Source: Arthrobacter jinronghuae
GTDB lineage: Bacteria; Actinomycetota; Actinomycetes; Actinomycetales; Micrococcaceae
Reading direction: 5' to 3'
Assembly (NCBI RefSeq): GCF_025244825.1
Contig: NZ_CP104263.1
Location: forward strand, 1,364,001-1,428,000
Length of the DNA stretch: 64,000 nucleotides
Shown here: positions 52,277 to 60,231 of the stretch, one piece after another
How positions within the stretch are numbered: position 1 is the stretch's first letter
How the letters are laid out: each line of letters starts with the position of its first letter
The notes under the pieces: generated by a model
Seen by the model: the letters and a program-made list of their open reading frames with translations, nothing else
Database searches by the model: none
Told to the model about the DNA's origin: nothing
Position numbers and translations under genes: made by a program

Positions 52277-52311
52277 ATTACCCCCACAGGGAGGGAGGGG
52301 TAATTACCCAT
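52277..52311. promoter_or_regulatory. Palindromic operator for the divergent GlcG-like gene and aldolase operon
   Basis: GGGTAATTACCC (52298-52309) is a perfect 12-bp palindrome. ATTACCCC (52277-52284) is also complementary to GGGGTAAT (52297-52304). AGGGGTA and TACCCAT (52296-52302, 52305-52311) each match the NarL-type heptamer TACYYMT, inverted around a 2-base centre, though head-to-head compared with the usual NarL 7-2-7 site. A LuxR-family regulator, perhaps the fused kinase at 49937-51790, is the natural candidate binder. The rest of 52187-52368 holds the ribosome sites and promoters. Confidence 0.6.
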
Positions 52312-52368
52312 TCCGGCGTGGAGGCCGCGCGCCTAGCGTGGGCAGAAGCCAAGCCAGGAGGAAGTGTT

Positions 52369-53232
52369 GTGGGCGTTGTGCCGCTGAAGGACATTGTTGA
52401 TCCGGCGTTCCGCGAGCGCTACGGCGTGCCCGCCATCAACATCTTCAATGACCTGACCATGGAGGGCGTCCTCGCAGGAGCTGTGGAGGCGAACTCACCG
52501 GTGATCCTGCAGACCTCGGTCAAGACCGTACGCAGCATCGGGTCCCGGGTCCTCTTCGACATGTGGCAGTCGATGACGCGCGGCATCGAGGTGCCCGTCA
52601 CCCTGCATCTGGACCATTGCCCGGACCGCGCGGTGGTCACCGAATGCCTCAAGGCCGGCTGGAATTCGGTGCTCTTCGACGCCTCCAACCTGCCCGTCGA
52701 GGAAAACCAGCGCCAGACCGTCGAGGTCGTCGCCGAAGCCCGCAGCTACGGCGCCCAGGTGGAGGGCGAGATCGAGGCGATCACCGGAGTCGAGGACGAC
52801 CACGGGTCCGACGACGTCTCCAAGCAGCAGAGCCTTGACGTGGCACTGGCCTTTATTGACGCCACCGGGATAGACGTCTTCGCCCCCTCGATCGGCAACG
52901 CCCACGGCAGCTACAAGGCCGCACCCGTGCTCGACGCCGAACGCGTCACACAGATCGTCGAGGCGCGCAACGTGCCCATCGCCCTGCACGGTGGCAGCGG
53001 CCTCAGCGCCGGGCAGTTCGCGGACCTCATTGCCCGCGGCTGCGCGAAGGTCAACATTTCCACCGCGCTCAAGGAGACCTACATGCAGTCCAGCCTGGCC
53101 TTCCTGAAGCAGGCCGAGCAGAACAGCAAGTGGGATCCGCCGTCGCTGTTTCGACACACCCGGGCCGATGTCGTCTCGATGGTCACGGACCTCTGCACAC
53201 AGTTCGGCAGTGCAGGCAAGGACGGCCGTTGA
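52369..53232 (+). CDS. Class II (zinc) ketose-phosphate aldolase, GatY/FbaA-like
   Basis: The 287-residue protein is a class II aldolase, cleaving a ketose 1-phosphate or bisphosphate to dihydroxyacetone phosphate and an aldehyde. Asp82-His83 (LHLDHCPD) are the catalytic acid and a zinc ligand; further zinc ligands are His179 (NAHGSYK) and His207 (ALHGGSG). KVNISTALK resembles the tagatose-type (GatY/KbaY) rather than the FbaA ending. The start is GTG 52369 with AGGAGG six bases before it; the longer ATG frame crosses the operator. First gene of an operon with a HAD phosphatase, DhaL and DhaK. The substrate is unknown. Confidence 0.85.
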   Translation: MGVVPLKDIVDPAFRERYGVPAINIFNDLTMEGVLAGAVEANSPVILQTSVKTVRSIGSRVLFDMWQSMTRGIEVPVTLHLDHCPDRAVVTECLKAGWNSVLFDASNLPVEENQRQTVEVVAEARSYGAQVEGEIEAITGVEDDHGSDDVSKQQSLDVALAFIDATGIDVFAPSIGNAHGSYKAAPVLDAERVTQIVEARNVPIALHGGSGLSAGQFADLIARGCAKVNISTALKETYMQSSLAFLKQAEQNSKWDPPSLFRHTRADVVSMVTDLCTQFGSAGKDGR

Positions 53233-53234
53233 CC

Positions 53235-54032
53235 ATGCCCGCCCTCATCTTCGATTGCGACGGCGTGCTCGCCGACACCGAACAGTACGGACACCTGCCC
53301 GCCTTCAACCAGACCTTCGCCGACTTCCATGTTCCCGTGCAGTGGTCGGTAGAGGAGTACGCCGAGAAGGTGAAGATCGGCGGAGGTAAGGAGAGGATGC
53401 GCAGCATCCTCACACCCTCGCTCTCCGAGTCGCTGGGCCTGGAGAACGACGACGCCGTCGACAGGGCGATTCTCTCCTGGCATCGGCGGAAGACCGAGGT
53501 CTACAAGGGGCTGGTGGAGAGCGGCGTTATGCCCGCGCGGCCGGGCATCGCCCGGATCGTCCAGGAAGCGCACGACGCCGGCTGGACCCTCGCCGTCGCT
53601 TCCACCTCCGCAGAACCCGCTGTACGCGCCGTCCTGACGCACGCCGTCGGGGACGACCTCGCGGTGCACTTCTCCGTGTTCGCCGGTGACGTGGTGTCGG
53701 CGAAGAAGCCTGCGCCGGACATCTACCTCCTCACGCTAAAGGAACTCGGCGTGGAACCGCAGGACGCGATCGTTGTCGAGGACAGTGCGAACGGGCTGCG
53801 TGCCGCCGTCGGCGCCGGACTTCGTACCGTCGTGACGGTCAGCGGTTTCACCCGCGGGGAGGACTTCACGGGCGCAGAGCTTGTGGTCTCCTCGCTGGGC
53901 GATCCCGACGGAGAGCAGGCCGAGGTGCTCGCAGACCCGCATGGCGTCCGTCCTTCCGGCGCAGTCACCCTCGCCGTCCTGCAGGAGTTGCTTGATCTAC
54001 CTGCCACAACGCACGAAACGGAGACACCATGA
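53235..54032 (+). CDS. CbbY/beta-phosphoglucomutase-like HAD phosphatase
   Basis: The 265-residue protein has HAD motif I FDCDGVLADTE, a cap domain (residues 20-90), motif II as AVASTSAEP, motif III Lys in SAKKPAPDIYL and motif IV VVEDSANGLRAAVGAG. The closest type is CbbY, which dephosphorylates xylulose-1,5-bisphosphate, or other sugar-phosphate phosphatases. The ATG at 53235 lies two bases after the aldolase stop; TTG 53229 is better spaced from AAGGA and is an alternative. It ends overlapping dhaL (ATGA). It probably acts on a phosphorylated intermediate of this operon's pathway. Confidence 0.82.
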   Translation: MPALIFDCDGVLADTEQYGHLPAFNQTFADFHVPVQWSVEEYAEKVKIGGGKERMRSILTPSLSESLGLENDDAVDRAILSWHRRKTEVYKGLVESGVMPARPGIARIVQEAHDAGWTLAVASTSAEPAVRAVLTHAVGDDLAVHFSVFAGDVVSAKKPAPDIYLLTLKELGVEPQDAIVVEDSANGLRAAVGAGLRTVVTVSGFTRGEDFTGAELVVSSLGDPDGEQAEVLADPHGVRPSGAVTLAVLQELLDLPATTHETETP

Positions 54033-54661
54033 GCAGCACCGATCTGGCCGACGTCGAATTCGTTGTCCGCTCCCTGGCCCAGACTGCCGTCGACAAGGAG
54101 GAGGCGTTCGGGGACCTTGACGCCGTGGTGGGAGACGGTGACCTGGGGTATTCCCTCGCCCGCGGCTTCGAGAAGGTCCTGGCAGATTGGGACTCGTTCA
54201 AGCGCGACGATGTGGCTACCTTCCTGCAGCAGATCGCGCTCGCCATCTCCAGCAGGATCGGTGGAACCTCGGGTCCGCTGTGGGGCACGGCGTTCCTGCG
54301 GGCGTCCGCGGCCGCGAAGACGCTGGACACGATCGACGGCGCCGCCGTCGTCTCCATGCTGCGCGGGGCCACCGACGGCATCAAGGCTCGCGGTAACTCC
54401 GACCTTGGTGACAAGACCCTGCTGGACGCCCTGATACCTGCAACCGATGAACTCGAGCGCCAACTCGCCGCGGGCGCGTCGCCGGTTCAATGCCGTGCCG
54501 CTTTCGCTGCCAAGACCCGCGAGTGCGCTGATGCAACCTCGGCACTGGAAGCCAAGCGGGGGCGGGCCAGCTATAGCGGAGCGCGCAGCATCGGTTCCCC
54601 GGACGCCGGGGCGGCGGCGGTCGCCATCATCGTCGAGCGTATGGTCGCCGACTGGCCCTGA
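54029..54661 (+). CDS. dhaL: DhaL-like nucleotide-binding subunit of a DAK-family kinase
   Basis: The 210-residue protein is the all-helical DhaL fold that holds ADP or ATP with magnesium. LDAVVGDGDLGYSLARGF corresponds to the canonical GDGDHG loop, but the histidine is Leu39. Then come GGTSGPLWGTAFLR and GDKTLLDALIPA, as usual, and ARSIGSPDAGA where ERSIGHxDPGA is common, so a second histidine is also replaced. The metal-binding aspartates are kept. It overlaps the HAD gene by four bases and lies before dhaK, the reverse of the common K-L-M order. No DhaM phosphoryl donor is present in the window, so direct ATP use is plausible. Confidence 0.87.
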   Translation: MSSTDLADVEFVVRSLAQTAVDKEEAFGDLDAVVGDGDLGYSLARGFEKVLADWDSFKRDDVATFLQQIALAISSRIGGTSGPLWGTAFLRASAAAKTLDTIDGAAVVSMLRGATDGIKARGNSDLGDKTLLDALIPATDELERQLAAGASPVQCRAAFAAKTRECADATSALEAKRGRASYSGARSIGSPDAGAAAVAIIVERMVADWP

Positions 54662-54717
54662 CTATTCTTCACCCGCATCAATTTGTCCCTGCCAACTCAC
54701 AACGACGTGGAGCCCCC

Positions 54718-55713
54718 ATGAAAAAGTTCGTCAACGATCCGCAGCAGTTCGTCCCGGATATGCTCGAGGGCCTCGCCCTCGCGAACCCGGACACCCTGAA
54801 GTACGTGCCGGAGTACAACCTGATCATGCGCGCCGACGGTCCGGACCAGGAGAAGGTCTCCATCGTGCAGGGCTCTGGCTCAGGGCATGAGCCGGCCCAC
54901 GTGATGATCGTCGGCAGGGGAATGCTCGACGCCGCCTGCCCGGGGGACGTGTTTGCGGCGCCGCCGCTCGATTACGTGTACGAGACCACCAAGCTCATGG
55001 CCTCGCCCAAGGGTGTGCTGCTGCTGGTGAATAACTACACCGGCGACAAGATGGTGTTCGACATGGCGCAGGAAATGTCCTCCGCCGAGGGCATCGAGGT
55101 CAAGACGCTCTTCATCAATGACGACGTCTCCGTCGAGGACTCCACCTACACGATCGGCCGACGCGGTGTTGCCGGTAATTTTTTCGTTATCAAGGCAGTG
55201 GCCGCCGCCGCCGAGCGCGGGGCGGACCTCGACGAAGTGATCCGCATCGGTGAGAAGGTCAATTCCGTGACCCGGACGATGGGTGTCGCCCTGACCGCCT
55301 GTACTCCGCCGGCGAAGGGGAGCCCGCTGTTCGAGCTCGGAGAGGACGAGATCGAGATGGGCGTCGGCATCCACGGCGAGCCGGGCCGGCGCAGGGCGAA
55401 GATGATGAGCGCCAACGAGATTGTCGAAGAGCTCCTCGGCCCGGTGGTGCGTGACCTGCCCTTCCGTGAGGGAGACCGCGTGGCGCTCATGGTCAACGGA
55501 CTCGGCGGCACTCCGATCAGCGAGCTGTACCTCCTGTACGGGCAGGCACACAAGCGTCTCGCGGAGCAGGGCATCAGCGTGGGCCGCAGCTACGTGGGGG
55601 AGTACTGCACGTCCCTGGATATGGCCGGTGCGTCCATCACCCTGGTGAAGCTCGACGACGAGATCGAGTCGCTGCTCATGGATCCCGCCGAGATCCCCAT
55701 CCGGGTCTTCTAA
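54718..55713 (+). CDS. dhaK: DhaK-like substrate-binding subunit of a DAK-family kinase
   Basis: The 331-residue protein matches DhaK. MKKFVNDP starts it, GSGSGHEPAHVMIVGRGMLDAA is the substrate loop, NNYTGDKMVFDMA and DDVSVEDS follow, and VGIHGEPG carries His219, the residue that binds the ketone covalently as a hemiaminal (His218 in E. coli). The end, YCTSLDMAGASITLVKLDDE, is typical. The substrate could be dihydroxyacetone, or a related ketose such as erythrulose as in some DAK-family kinases. It follows dhaL after 56 bases with a GTGGAG ribosome site. Confidence 0.9.
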   Translation: MKKFVNDPQQFVPDMLEGLALANPDTLKYVPEYNLIMRADGPDQEKVSIVQGSGSGHEPAHVMIVGRGMLDAACPGDVFAAPPLDYVYETTKLMASPKGVLLLVNNYTGDKMVFDMAQEMSSAEGIEVKTLFINDDVSVEDSTYTIGRRGVAGNFFVIKAVAAAAERGADLDEVIRIGEKVNSVTRTMGVALTACTPPAKGSPLFELGEDEIEMGVGIHGEPGRRRAKMMSANEIVEELLGPVVRDLPFREGDRVALMVNGLGGTPISELYLLYGQAHKRLAEQGISVGRSYVGEYCTSLDMAGASITLVKLDDEIESLLMDPAEIPIRVF

Positions 55714-55820
55714 ATCCAGCGCCACCAGACACCGTTGATGTCCCCGGCAGGTCGAAAAGGAGGCGTCCGCAGGCCCGTCCTCGAGTAGCATGGCGTACTA
55801 CGCCGGATCAAGGAGGATTC

Positions 55821-57731
55821 ATGGGTGGGCACGAAACGTACGCACAGGCCTATGCACGCAGCAGTTCCGATCCCGAAGGGTTCTGGCTCGCTGCAGCCGC
55901 CCTGGTGGACTGGGACAAGCCGCCGTCCCGCGCCCTCGAGGACGCCAGGGCGCCGCTGTACTCCTGGTATCCGGACGCGGAGCTCAACACCTCCTACAAC
56001 GCCCTGGACCGCCACGTGGCCGCCGGCCGCGGAGACACCGCGGCGCTGATCTACGACTCCGCGATGCTCGGCACCACGCGCACCTATACCTACAGCCAGT
56101 TGCTGGCCGAGGTTGAACGGTTCGCCGGCGTGCTGCGCGGGCTCGGCGTCGGCTCCGGGGACCGCGTGATCATCTACCTGCCGATGATCCCCGAAGCCGT
56201 GATCGCGATGCTGGCCACCGCCCGGCTGGGCGCGGTCCACTCCGTGGTGTTCGGGGGATTCGCCCCGCGGGAGCTCGCCGCCCGGATCGACGACGCCGGT
56301 CCCACGGTGATCGTGACGGCCAGCGGCGGACTCGAACCCAAGCGCGCCGTCGAATACCTGCCGGCCGTCGCCGAGGCCCTGGAAACCGCCACGCACCGGG
56401 TGGCCGCCGTCGTCGTGGCCGATCGGACGGGCTTCACGGCTACCCGCGAGGAGTTTGACGGCACCGGCGGTGCGGCCTGGCATGACTGGAACGCGCTCGC
56501 CGCAGCTGCCATGCCCGTCGGACCGGTCTCCGTGGCCGCCGCCGATCCGCTGTACATCCTCTACACCTCCGGCACCACGGGCGCACCCAAGGGCGTGGTG
56601 CGGGACAACGGCTCCCACGCGGTGGCGATGGCCTGGTCCATGGAGAACATCTACGGGGTGGGGCCGGGGCGGGTGATGTGGACCGCCTCCGATGTCGGCT
56701 GGGTGGTGGGCCACTCCTACATCGTCTACGGACCGTTGATCGCCGGCGCCACCACCGTGCTGTACGAGGGCAAGCCCGTGGGCACCCCGGACGCAGGCGC
56801 GTTCTGGCGGGTGGCAGCGGAGCACGGCGTCGACGTCCTGTTCACCGCACCGACCGCGCTGCGCGCCATCCGGAAGGCCGACCCGGCCGCCGCCGAACCC
56901 GGCCGTTACGACCTCTCGAGGCTGCGGCACCTCTTTGCCGCCGGCGAGCGCCTGGACCCGGCCACGCTGGAGTGGGCGGAGGCTGCCCTCGGGGTGCCGG
57001 TGATCGACCACTGGTGGCAGACCGAAACCGGCTGGGCCATCTGCGCCAACCCCGTGGGACTGGAGGAACTGCCGGTCAAGGCCGGGTCGCCCACCGTCCC
57101 GGTTCCCGGGTTTGCCGTGCGCGTGCTCGGGCCGGACGGGAAGCGGGTGCCGGCCGGAACGGAGGGCAACATCGCACTGGAACTGCCGCTGCCGCCGGGA
57201 ACCCTCCAGACGCTCTGGGGCAGCGACGAACGCTACCGCGCCGCGTACCTGGAGGTTTTCGACGGCTACTACGCCACCGGTGACTCGGGGTACGTGGACG
57301 AGGACGGCTACGTGTTCGTGATGGGCCGTACCGACGACGTCATCAACGTCTCCGGCCACCGGCTCTCCACCGGCGCCATGGAACAGGCGGTGGGCTCCCA
57401 TCCGGCCGTCGCCGAAGCGGCGGTGATCGGCATCGCGGATCCGGTGAAGGGCCAGCGCCCGTCCGGCTACGTGGTGCTGAAGGCAGGAACGGAGATCGAC
57501 GCCGACGTGCTGCGCGCCGAACTGGTCGAACGGGTGCGCTCGCAGATCGGCCCGGTGGCGGACTTCAAGGACGTGTACGTGGTGGACGCCCTGCCCAAGA
57601 CCCGGTCCGGGAAGGTGCTGCGCAAGACCATGCGCCAGATTGCCGACGGCGTTCCGCACACCGTGCCCTCCACCATCGAGGATCCCGGCGTGCTGGAAGC
57701 CCTGACCGCGGTGCTGCGTCCGGTGCCCTAG
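55821..57731 (+). CDS. prpE: Propionyl-CoA synthetase (ACS family)
   Basis: The 636-residue acyl-CoA synthetase activates a short-chain acid, most likely propionate, via the acyl-AMP. Motifs are YTSGTTGAPKGVVR (P-loop), DVGWVVGHSYIVYGP, HWWQTETGW, YATGDSGYVDEDGY, GRTDDVINVSGHRLST and PKTRSGKVLRK with the acetylatable lysine. The 'prpE' type is favoured over acetyl-CoA synthetase by the shorter N-terminus and by the prp genes 6 kb upstream. AAGGAGG precedes the ATG. It is 107 bases after dhaK, with a possible promoter between them. Confidence 0.88.
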   Translation: MGGHETYAQAYARSSSDPEGFWLAAAALVDWDKPPSRALEDARAPLYSWYPDAELNTSYNALDRHVAAGRGDTAALIYDSAMLGTTRTYTYSQLLAEVERFAGVLRGLGVGSGDRVIIYLPMIPEAVIAMLATARLGAVHSVVFGGFAPRELAARIDDAGPTVIVTASGGLEPKRAVEYLPAVAEALETATHRVAAVVVADRTGFTATREEFDGTGGAAWHDWNALAAAAMPVGPVSVAAADPLYILYTSGTTGAPKGVVRDNGSHAVAMAWSMENIYGVGPGRVMWTASDVGWVVGHSYIVYGPLIAGATTVLYEGKPVGTPDAGAFWRVAAEHGVDVLFTAPTALRAIRKADPAAAEPGRYDLSRLRHLFAAGERLDPATLEWAEAALGVPVIDHWWQTETGWAICANPVGLEELPVKAGSPTVPVPGFAVRVLGPDGKRVPAGTEGNIALELPLPPGTLQTLWGSDERYRAAYLEVFDGYYATGDSGYVDEDGYVFVMGRTDDVINVSGHRLSTGAMEQAVGSHPAVAEAAVIGIADPVKGQRPSGYVVLKAGTEIDADVLRAELVERVRSQIGPVADFKDVYVVDALPKTRSGKVLRKTMRQIADGVPHTVPSTIEDPGVLEALTAVLRPVP

Positions 57732-57747
57732 GCCGCGGCTGGGCGCC

Positions 57748-58467
57748 TCACCGGCGCCAGCTGTACTCCAGCTCCGGCCGGCCCCGGGTGCCGTACCTCG
57801 GCGAGCGCAGCACCGACTGCTGGTCCGCCAGGTACTCCAGGTAGCGGCGGGTGGTGATCCGGGACATGGCCAGCGACTCTGCTGCCTCAGTGGCGGAGAG
57901 CGGTGCCCGGGCACCCTTGAGCAGATCCGCCACGGCCTCCAGCGTTTCCGCGGACAGGCCCTTGGGCAGCTGTCCTGCCACGGCAGGACGGAGGGCGGCA
58001 AAGGCACTGTCGACTTCGCTTTGCGTGGTGGAGGCGGCCTGCTCGGCCATCCGACGCCGGTATTCGGCGTAGGCGGTGAGCTTGGCGCTGAACGCCGAAT
58101 ACGTAAACGGCTTGATGAGGTACTGGACAATGCCGCCGGACATGGCGCTGCGGACCACCGCCAGGTCCCGGACCGCGGTGATGGCTATGACGTCCACGGG
58201 CAGTCCGGCCCCGCGGATCCGGCGCAGCAGGTCCAGCCCGTGCAGGTCAGGCAGGTTCATGTCCAACAGCACCAGGCCGATCTCGGCTTCGCTGCCCGAC
58301 GGCGCGGACTCGGCGTCCTTGAGCGCTTCCAGTGCTTCGGCGCCGGTGCGTGCAATGCCCGCCAGCCGGAAGCCCGGCGTCCGGCGGACATACTCGGCGT
58401 GGGCCTCGGCGGGGATTTCCTCATCCTCGACCACCAGCACGCCGACGGCGGGGGAGTGCCGCGTCAC
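57748..58467 (-). CDS. CitB/DctR-family response regulator
   Basis: The 239-residue protein has a receiver with the acidic VVEDEE, the phospho-acceptor Asp69 in LLDMNLPDLHG, the Thr in IAITAV and Lys in YLIKPF. The C-terminal helix-turn-helix (SATEAAESLAMSRITTRRYL) is the type found in DcuR/CitB/MalR regulators of carboxylate uptake. It starts in the stop codon of the kinase gene (ATGA overlap). With the adjacent symporter, C4-dicarboxylate control is the likely role. Confidence 0.92.
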   Translation of the reverse strand: MTRHSPAVGVLVVEDEEIPAEAHAEYVRRTPGFRLAGIARTGAEALEALKDAESAPSGSEAEIGLVLLDMNLPDLHGLDLLRRIRGAGLPVDVIAITAVRDLAVVRSAMSGGIVQYLIKPFTYSAFSAKLTAYAEYRRRMAEQAASTTQSEVDSAFAALRPAVAGQLPKGLSAETLEAVADLLKGARAPLSATEAAESLAMSRITTRRYLEYLADQQSVLRSPRYGTRGRPELEYSWRR

Positions 58468-60101
58468 GATGCTGCCTCAGCCCGGGGGGCCGGAGCCTGG
58501 GGGGCCGGAGTAGAGGCCGAATCCGGCAGCGGGAGTTCCACACTGAAGCAGGCCCCCGGGCCGCCCAGTACCTGGATGCTTCCGCCCAGCCGCGTCACCG
58601 CCTGGCGGACCAGTGCCAGGCCGATTCCGCGGCCGGACAGCACCCGTCCCTGCGGCAGCGCCTTCGTACTGAACCCCTGTTCGAAGATATGTTCGATTAT
58701 CTCGGGGTCCACGCCCGCGCCGTCGTCCTGCACCTCGATCAGCAGCTGGCCGTCTCCGCTGCCCAGGTACAGGCGCACGGAGTCCTCCGCGGCGTCGAAC
58801 GCGTTGTCCAGCAGGTTGCCGATGATGGTCACCAGCTCCACCGGTTCCAGCCCGGCCCCGCTGAATCGTCCCGTTTCCGGGCCCACCTCGATGTCCAGTT
58901 CGATGCCGCGCTCGCGGGCCTGCGCCGCCTTGCCCATCAGCAGGGCGGTTACCGCCGGTTCCTCCACGACGGCCAGCACTTCGTCATTGAGCTGCTGGGA
59001 CTGTTCCAGATCGGCGGTGGCAAACCGCAGGGCTTCATCGCTGCGCCCCAGCTCGATCAGGGACGCCAGCGTGTGCACGCGGTTGGCGTGCTCATGGGCC
59101 TGGGCGCTCAGGGCATCGGCCAGCGTCCGCATGGAGGCCAGTTCACCGGTGAGGGATTCGACGTCGGTATGGTCCCGCAGCGTAGTGACCGTGCCGAACC
59201 GCCGGCCGTGCGGCCCTGCGGACACCGCTGCGGACTGGTTGACCACCAGGATGCGCTCGCCGGTGAGGTGGATTTCCTCCCTGGCGTCCCGGCCGGAGCG
59301 CAACAGGGATGCCAGCGGTCCGGGAAGATCCGGCAGTTCCCGGCACCGCACGGCGGGATCTGCCGGCGGCAGCCCCAGCAGGACGGCGGCTTCGTCGTTG
59401 TAGAGCACCAACTGTCCCCGGTCATTGAGCAGCAGCAGCCCCTCACGCACCGAATGCAGCGCCGAATCGTAGAAAGCGTACATGTGTGTCAGCTCCGCGG
59501 GACCGAGGCCGTGCGTGGCCCGGCGCAGATAGCGGCTGAGCAGGTAGGACCCCACGGCTCCGGCAGCGAGCGCGGCCGCGTCGATGGCGAACAGCTCCGG
59601 CAGCCGTGCATCGCGGGCAATGGCCACCCGGTCCACCGTGATGCCGGCGGCGACCAGCGCGGTGACGTTGCCGGCGTCGTCGTACACCGGGGTGACGGCG
59701 CGGACCGAGGGTCCCAGCGTGCCGGTGTAGGTTTCCGTGAAGCTCTCTCCCGCCAGGGCCGGATCGATGGAACCGATGTAGGGCCTGCCGATCTGCTCGG
59801 CGTTCCGGTGCGTGAACCGCGTGCGGTCCGTGTCCATGATGGTCAGGAAGTCCACCCCGACGTCGTCCATCACCTCCCGCGCATAGTCCTGCAGGCCCGC
59901 CGGATCGGTGGAGTCGACGGCGGTGCGGACGGCATCCGCGGCAGCCACGGTGCCGGCGACGGCGAGCATCCGGGAGCCCGTTTCCTCATACGTGTTCTCT
60001 TCGGCCTGCTGGTACAGCCCCCAGGCGATCCCGCCCGAAACGCACAGGATGAACGCAAGCTGGGCCAGGAACAGCCGTCCTGCCAGGCTCCGTCGGTGCA
60101 C
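58464..60101 (-). CDS. DcuS/CitA-family sensor histidine kinase
   Basis: The 545-residue protein has one N-terminal membrane helix (about 10-30), an extracytoplasmic PAS/Cache sensor (about 35-170; MDTDRTRFTHRNAEQIGRPY is typical of CitA/DcuS), a second membrane helix (about 173-193), a cytoplasmic PAS region and the kinase. The phospho-His lies in AQAHEHANRVHTLASLIELG. The ATPase has NLLDNAFDA, DDGAGVDPE and GRGIGLALVRQ. I start it at GTG 60101, with AAAGGACC upstream, rather than at the longer in-frame ATG 60167. It is divergent from the symporter gene and probably controls it through 57748-58467. Confidence 0.92.
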   Translation of the reverse strand: MHRRSLAGRLFLAQLAFILCVSGGIAWGLYQQAEENTYEETGSRMLAVAGTVAAADAVRTAVDSTDPAGLQDYAREVMDDVGVDFLTIMDTDRTRFTHRNAEQIGRPYIGSIDPALAGESFTETYTGTLGPSVRAVTPVYDDAGNVTALVAAGITVDRVAIARDARLPELFAIDAAALAAGAVGSYLLSRYLRRATHGLGPAELTHMYAFYDSALHSVREGLLLLNDRGQLVLYNDEAAVLLGLPPADPAVRCRELPDLPGPLASLLRSGRDAREEIHLTGERILVVNQSAAVSAGPHGRRFGTVTTLRDHTDVESLTGELASMRTLADALSAQAHEHANRVHTLASLIELGRSDEALRFATADLEQSQQLNDEVLAVVEEPAVTALLMGKAAQARERGIELDIEVGPETGRFSGAGLEPVELVTIIGNLLDNAFDAAEDSVRLYLGSGDGQLLIEVQDDGAGVDPEIIEHIFEQGFSTKALPQGRVLSGRGIGLALVRQAVTRLGGSIQVLGGPGACFSVELPLPDSASTPAPQAPAPRAEAAS

Positions 60102-60121
60102 GTTTGGTCCTTTGTCGCGGA

Positions 60122-60184
60122 TCCTTACGGGGCGTAAGGAGTTTTCTTGAGAACAATATGAACACAAGGGTGACTGTGATCACA
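60122..60184. promoter_or_regulatory. Inverted repeats between the kinase and the dicarboxylate symporter
   Basis: TCCTTAC (60122-60128) and GTAAGGA (60134-60140) form a 7-5-7 inverted repeat. TGTGATCACA (60175-60184) is a perfect 10-bp palindrome. Both are in the 130-base divergent spacer between the two-component genes and dctA, so either may bind the CitB-type regulator. The AT-rich TTTTCTTGAGAACAATATG between them (60142-60160) may contain promoter elements. Confidence 0.5.
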
Positions 60185-60231
60185 TAAGCATCGAAGATGG
60201 AAGCCGACCACACGCATCAAGGAGTACCGCC

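Noticed and set aside
55710-58130. Long leftward open frame (806 codons) opposite prpE
   Set aside because: Antisense to a complete acyl-CoA synthetase; the protein is Gly/His/Arg-rich and resembles no family.
58332-60137. Rightward open frame (601 codons) opposite the sensor kinase
   Set aside because: The leftward kinase has membrane segments, His box and ATPase motifs; the opposite frame has none.
60175-60184. CRP/GlxR site TGTGATCACA
   Set aside because: The half-sites match, but the 16-bp GlxR-type site needs about six bases between TGTGA and TCACA. Here the arms touch, so I list it only as a palindrome.
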